Position numbers and translations under genes: made by a program
Notes under the pieces: generated by a model
Database searches by the model: none
What the model was told of the DNA's origin: nothing
The model's input: the letters and a program-made list of their open reading frames with translations, nothing else
In this document: in pieces, positions 63,292 through 64,000 of the stretch
Layout: every line of letters starts with the position of its first letter
Numbering within the stretch: position 1 is the stretch's first letter
NCBI GenBank assembly: GCA_025786725.1
Contig: JAHLTZ010000046.1
Location: 62,001-126,000, forward strand
DNA length: 64,000 bases
Source: Syncephalis fuscata
Lineage: Eukaryota; Zoopagomycota; Zoopagomycetes; Zoopagales; Piptocephalidaceae
Reading direction: 5' to 3'

Positions 63292-64000
63292 ATGCTGAAA
63301 ATACATTCATTACTATGTCGCGTGCAGCGCAATGGCGTTTCTCAAAATATCCAAAGCAGAGCCAATTTATTTGAATTTAACAGAACGCTATATCCATGCA
63401 ATGGAGTGACACGGCGTTGGACTAGTAAAGTATGTTTATAAACATATTATTTATGATTTTTTAGTACTAACTTCAAGCACTTATAGCACAGCGGATTGTC
63501 GGATATCTGGGCTCTAGATATTGAAGGTGGCCGTGGTGGTGATGGATGTGTAAGTTTTGAACGTTCGGGCGGTAGTGCTACACGAGGAGGATCGCTGCGT
63601 AATTTTGGTCGTCCATCCGGTGGCGACGGAGGTCGAGGCGGCGATGTGTGGATTGAAGCTAGCAGTGATGTTAGCGATCTTGGTAGTGTTGCTACGCCAT
63701 TGTTACGTGGTTCACGCGGCCAATCAGGTCGAGGAGATATGGTGCGTGGCAAAGATGCAGAGGACACTGTGGTTCGCGTGCCTATAGGCACTGTTGTGCG
63801 TCGGTTTCCACCGACTGTACACGAACCAGACGACATAGAAAAGGAACTTACCAACACCAGGCCGCATACCAGTTATCACGATAAAAAAGCGTTAACAGAG
63901 GAGGAAGAGGAGGTATCCAGCGAAGATTTACGACCATATTATGTCTACTACCCCGGATGGGAGGATCGTGGTGAGATATTTGAGTGGGAAAGACGGGCCG
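63292..64000 (+). CDS. Mitochondrial Obg-family GTPase, MTG2-like (3' end beyond window)
   Basis: Exon 1 (63292-63429) is a 46-residue Arg/Asn-rich, acid-poor leader (MLKIHSLLCRVQRNG...RRWTSK), compatible with a mitochondrial presequence. Exon 2 (from 63487) is the glycine-rich Obg fold: GGRGGDGCVSFERSGGSATR, GRPSGGDGGRGGDVWIEA, SRGQSGRGDMVRGKDAED and TVVRVPIGTVV. An acidic insertion (ALTEEEEEVSSED) follows. The G domain lies outside the window. MTG2/GTPBP5-type proteins act in mitochondrial large-subunit assembly. The leader makes the mitochondrial rather than nuclear (NOG1/DRG) type more likely. Confidence 0.85.

Overview
The window is nuclear DNA of a fungus. Conserved genes are cut by many short GT-AG introns (about 45-70 bp, acceptors mostly TAG or CAG, branch-like CTAAC/CTAAT). 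Fungal-type pathway genes are present: a HIS4 trifunctional histidine gene and a TRP2 anthranilate synthase. AT-rich spacers, an NBR1-like autophagy receptor, a ZZZ3-like SANT/ZZ protein, PSMD5, and 7TM proteins fused to an RGS domain together suggest an early-diverging filamentous lineage (Zoopagomycota or Mucoromycota-like). That placement is inference. No prokaryotic operon, CRISPR, rRNA or tRNA gene was seen.

Layout. 0-2.4 kb: NBR1-like receptor. 3-7.4 kb: two of three paralogues of a 7TM family (the third is at 62-63 kb) and a small secreted protein. 7.8-21.2 kb is a dense housekeeping block: mitochondrial ribosomal uL13m, TRP2, bystin/ENP1, PSMD5, a ZZZ3-like gene, HIS4 and mitochondrial malate dehydrogenase. 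21.4-37.2 kb is an AT-rich, gene-poor, duplication-riddled island. It has two secreted repeat-protein paralogues in opposite orientation, three copies of a 7TM-RGS gene, and two truncated copies of the 5' end of ATE1. The intact ATE1 closes the island. 38.7-61.4 kb is again dense: VPS26 and VPS53 (divergent), CDC73 and OLA1 (divergent), USE1, a G3BP-like gene, a WDR89-like gene, a secreted protein with a decayed duplicate of its flanks, an AMACR-like gene, a syntaxin and a small helical protein. The window ends inside an Obg-family (MTG2-like) GTPase.

Themes. There are six seven-transmembrane genes in two unrelated families, one carrying its own Galpha-GAP (RGS) module. The 7TM-RGS copies are the most interesting part. 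Cytoplasmic regions and flanks are nearly identical even at DNA level, while transmembrane and extracellular parts differ, as expected from repeated gene conversion over a diversifying sensor. Endosome/Golgi/ER traffic is well represented (retromer VPS26, GARP VPS53, USE1, an endosomal-type syntaxin), probably by chance.

Caveat. Eight interruptions in otherwise good genes (HIS4 three times, WDR89-like once, one 7TM gene twice, one 7TM-RGS copy twice) are all explained by loss of a single base, several in homopolymers. This looks more like residual long-read assembly error than widespread pseudogenisation, but the sequence alone cannot decide. Exon boundaries were placed by eye from frame and homology. 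Homology assignments come from recognised motifs, not from a search.
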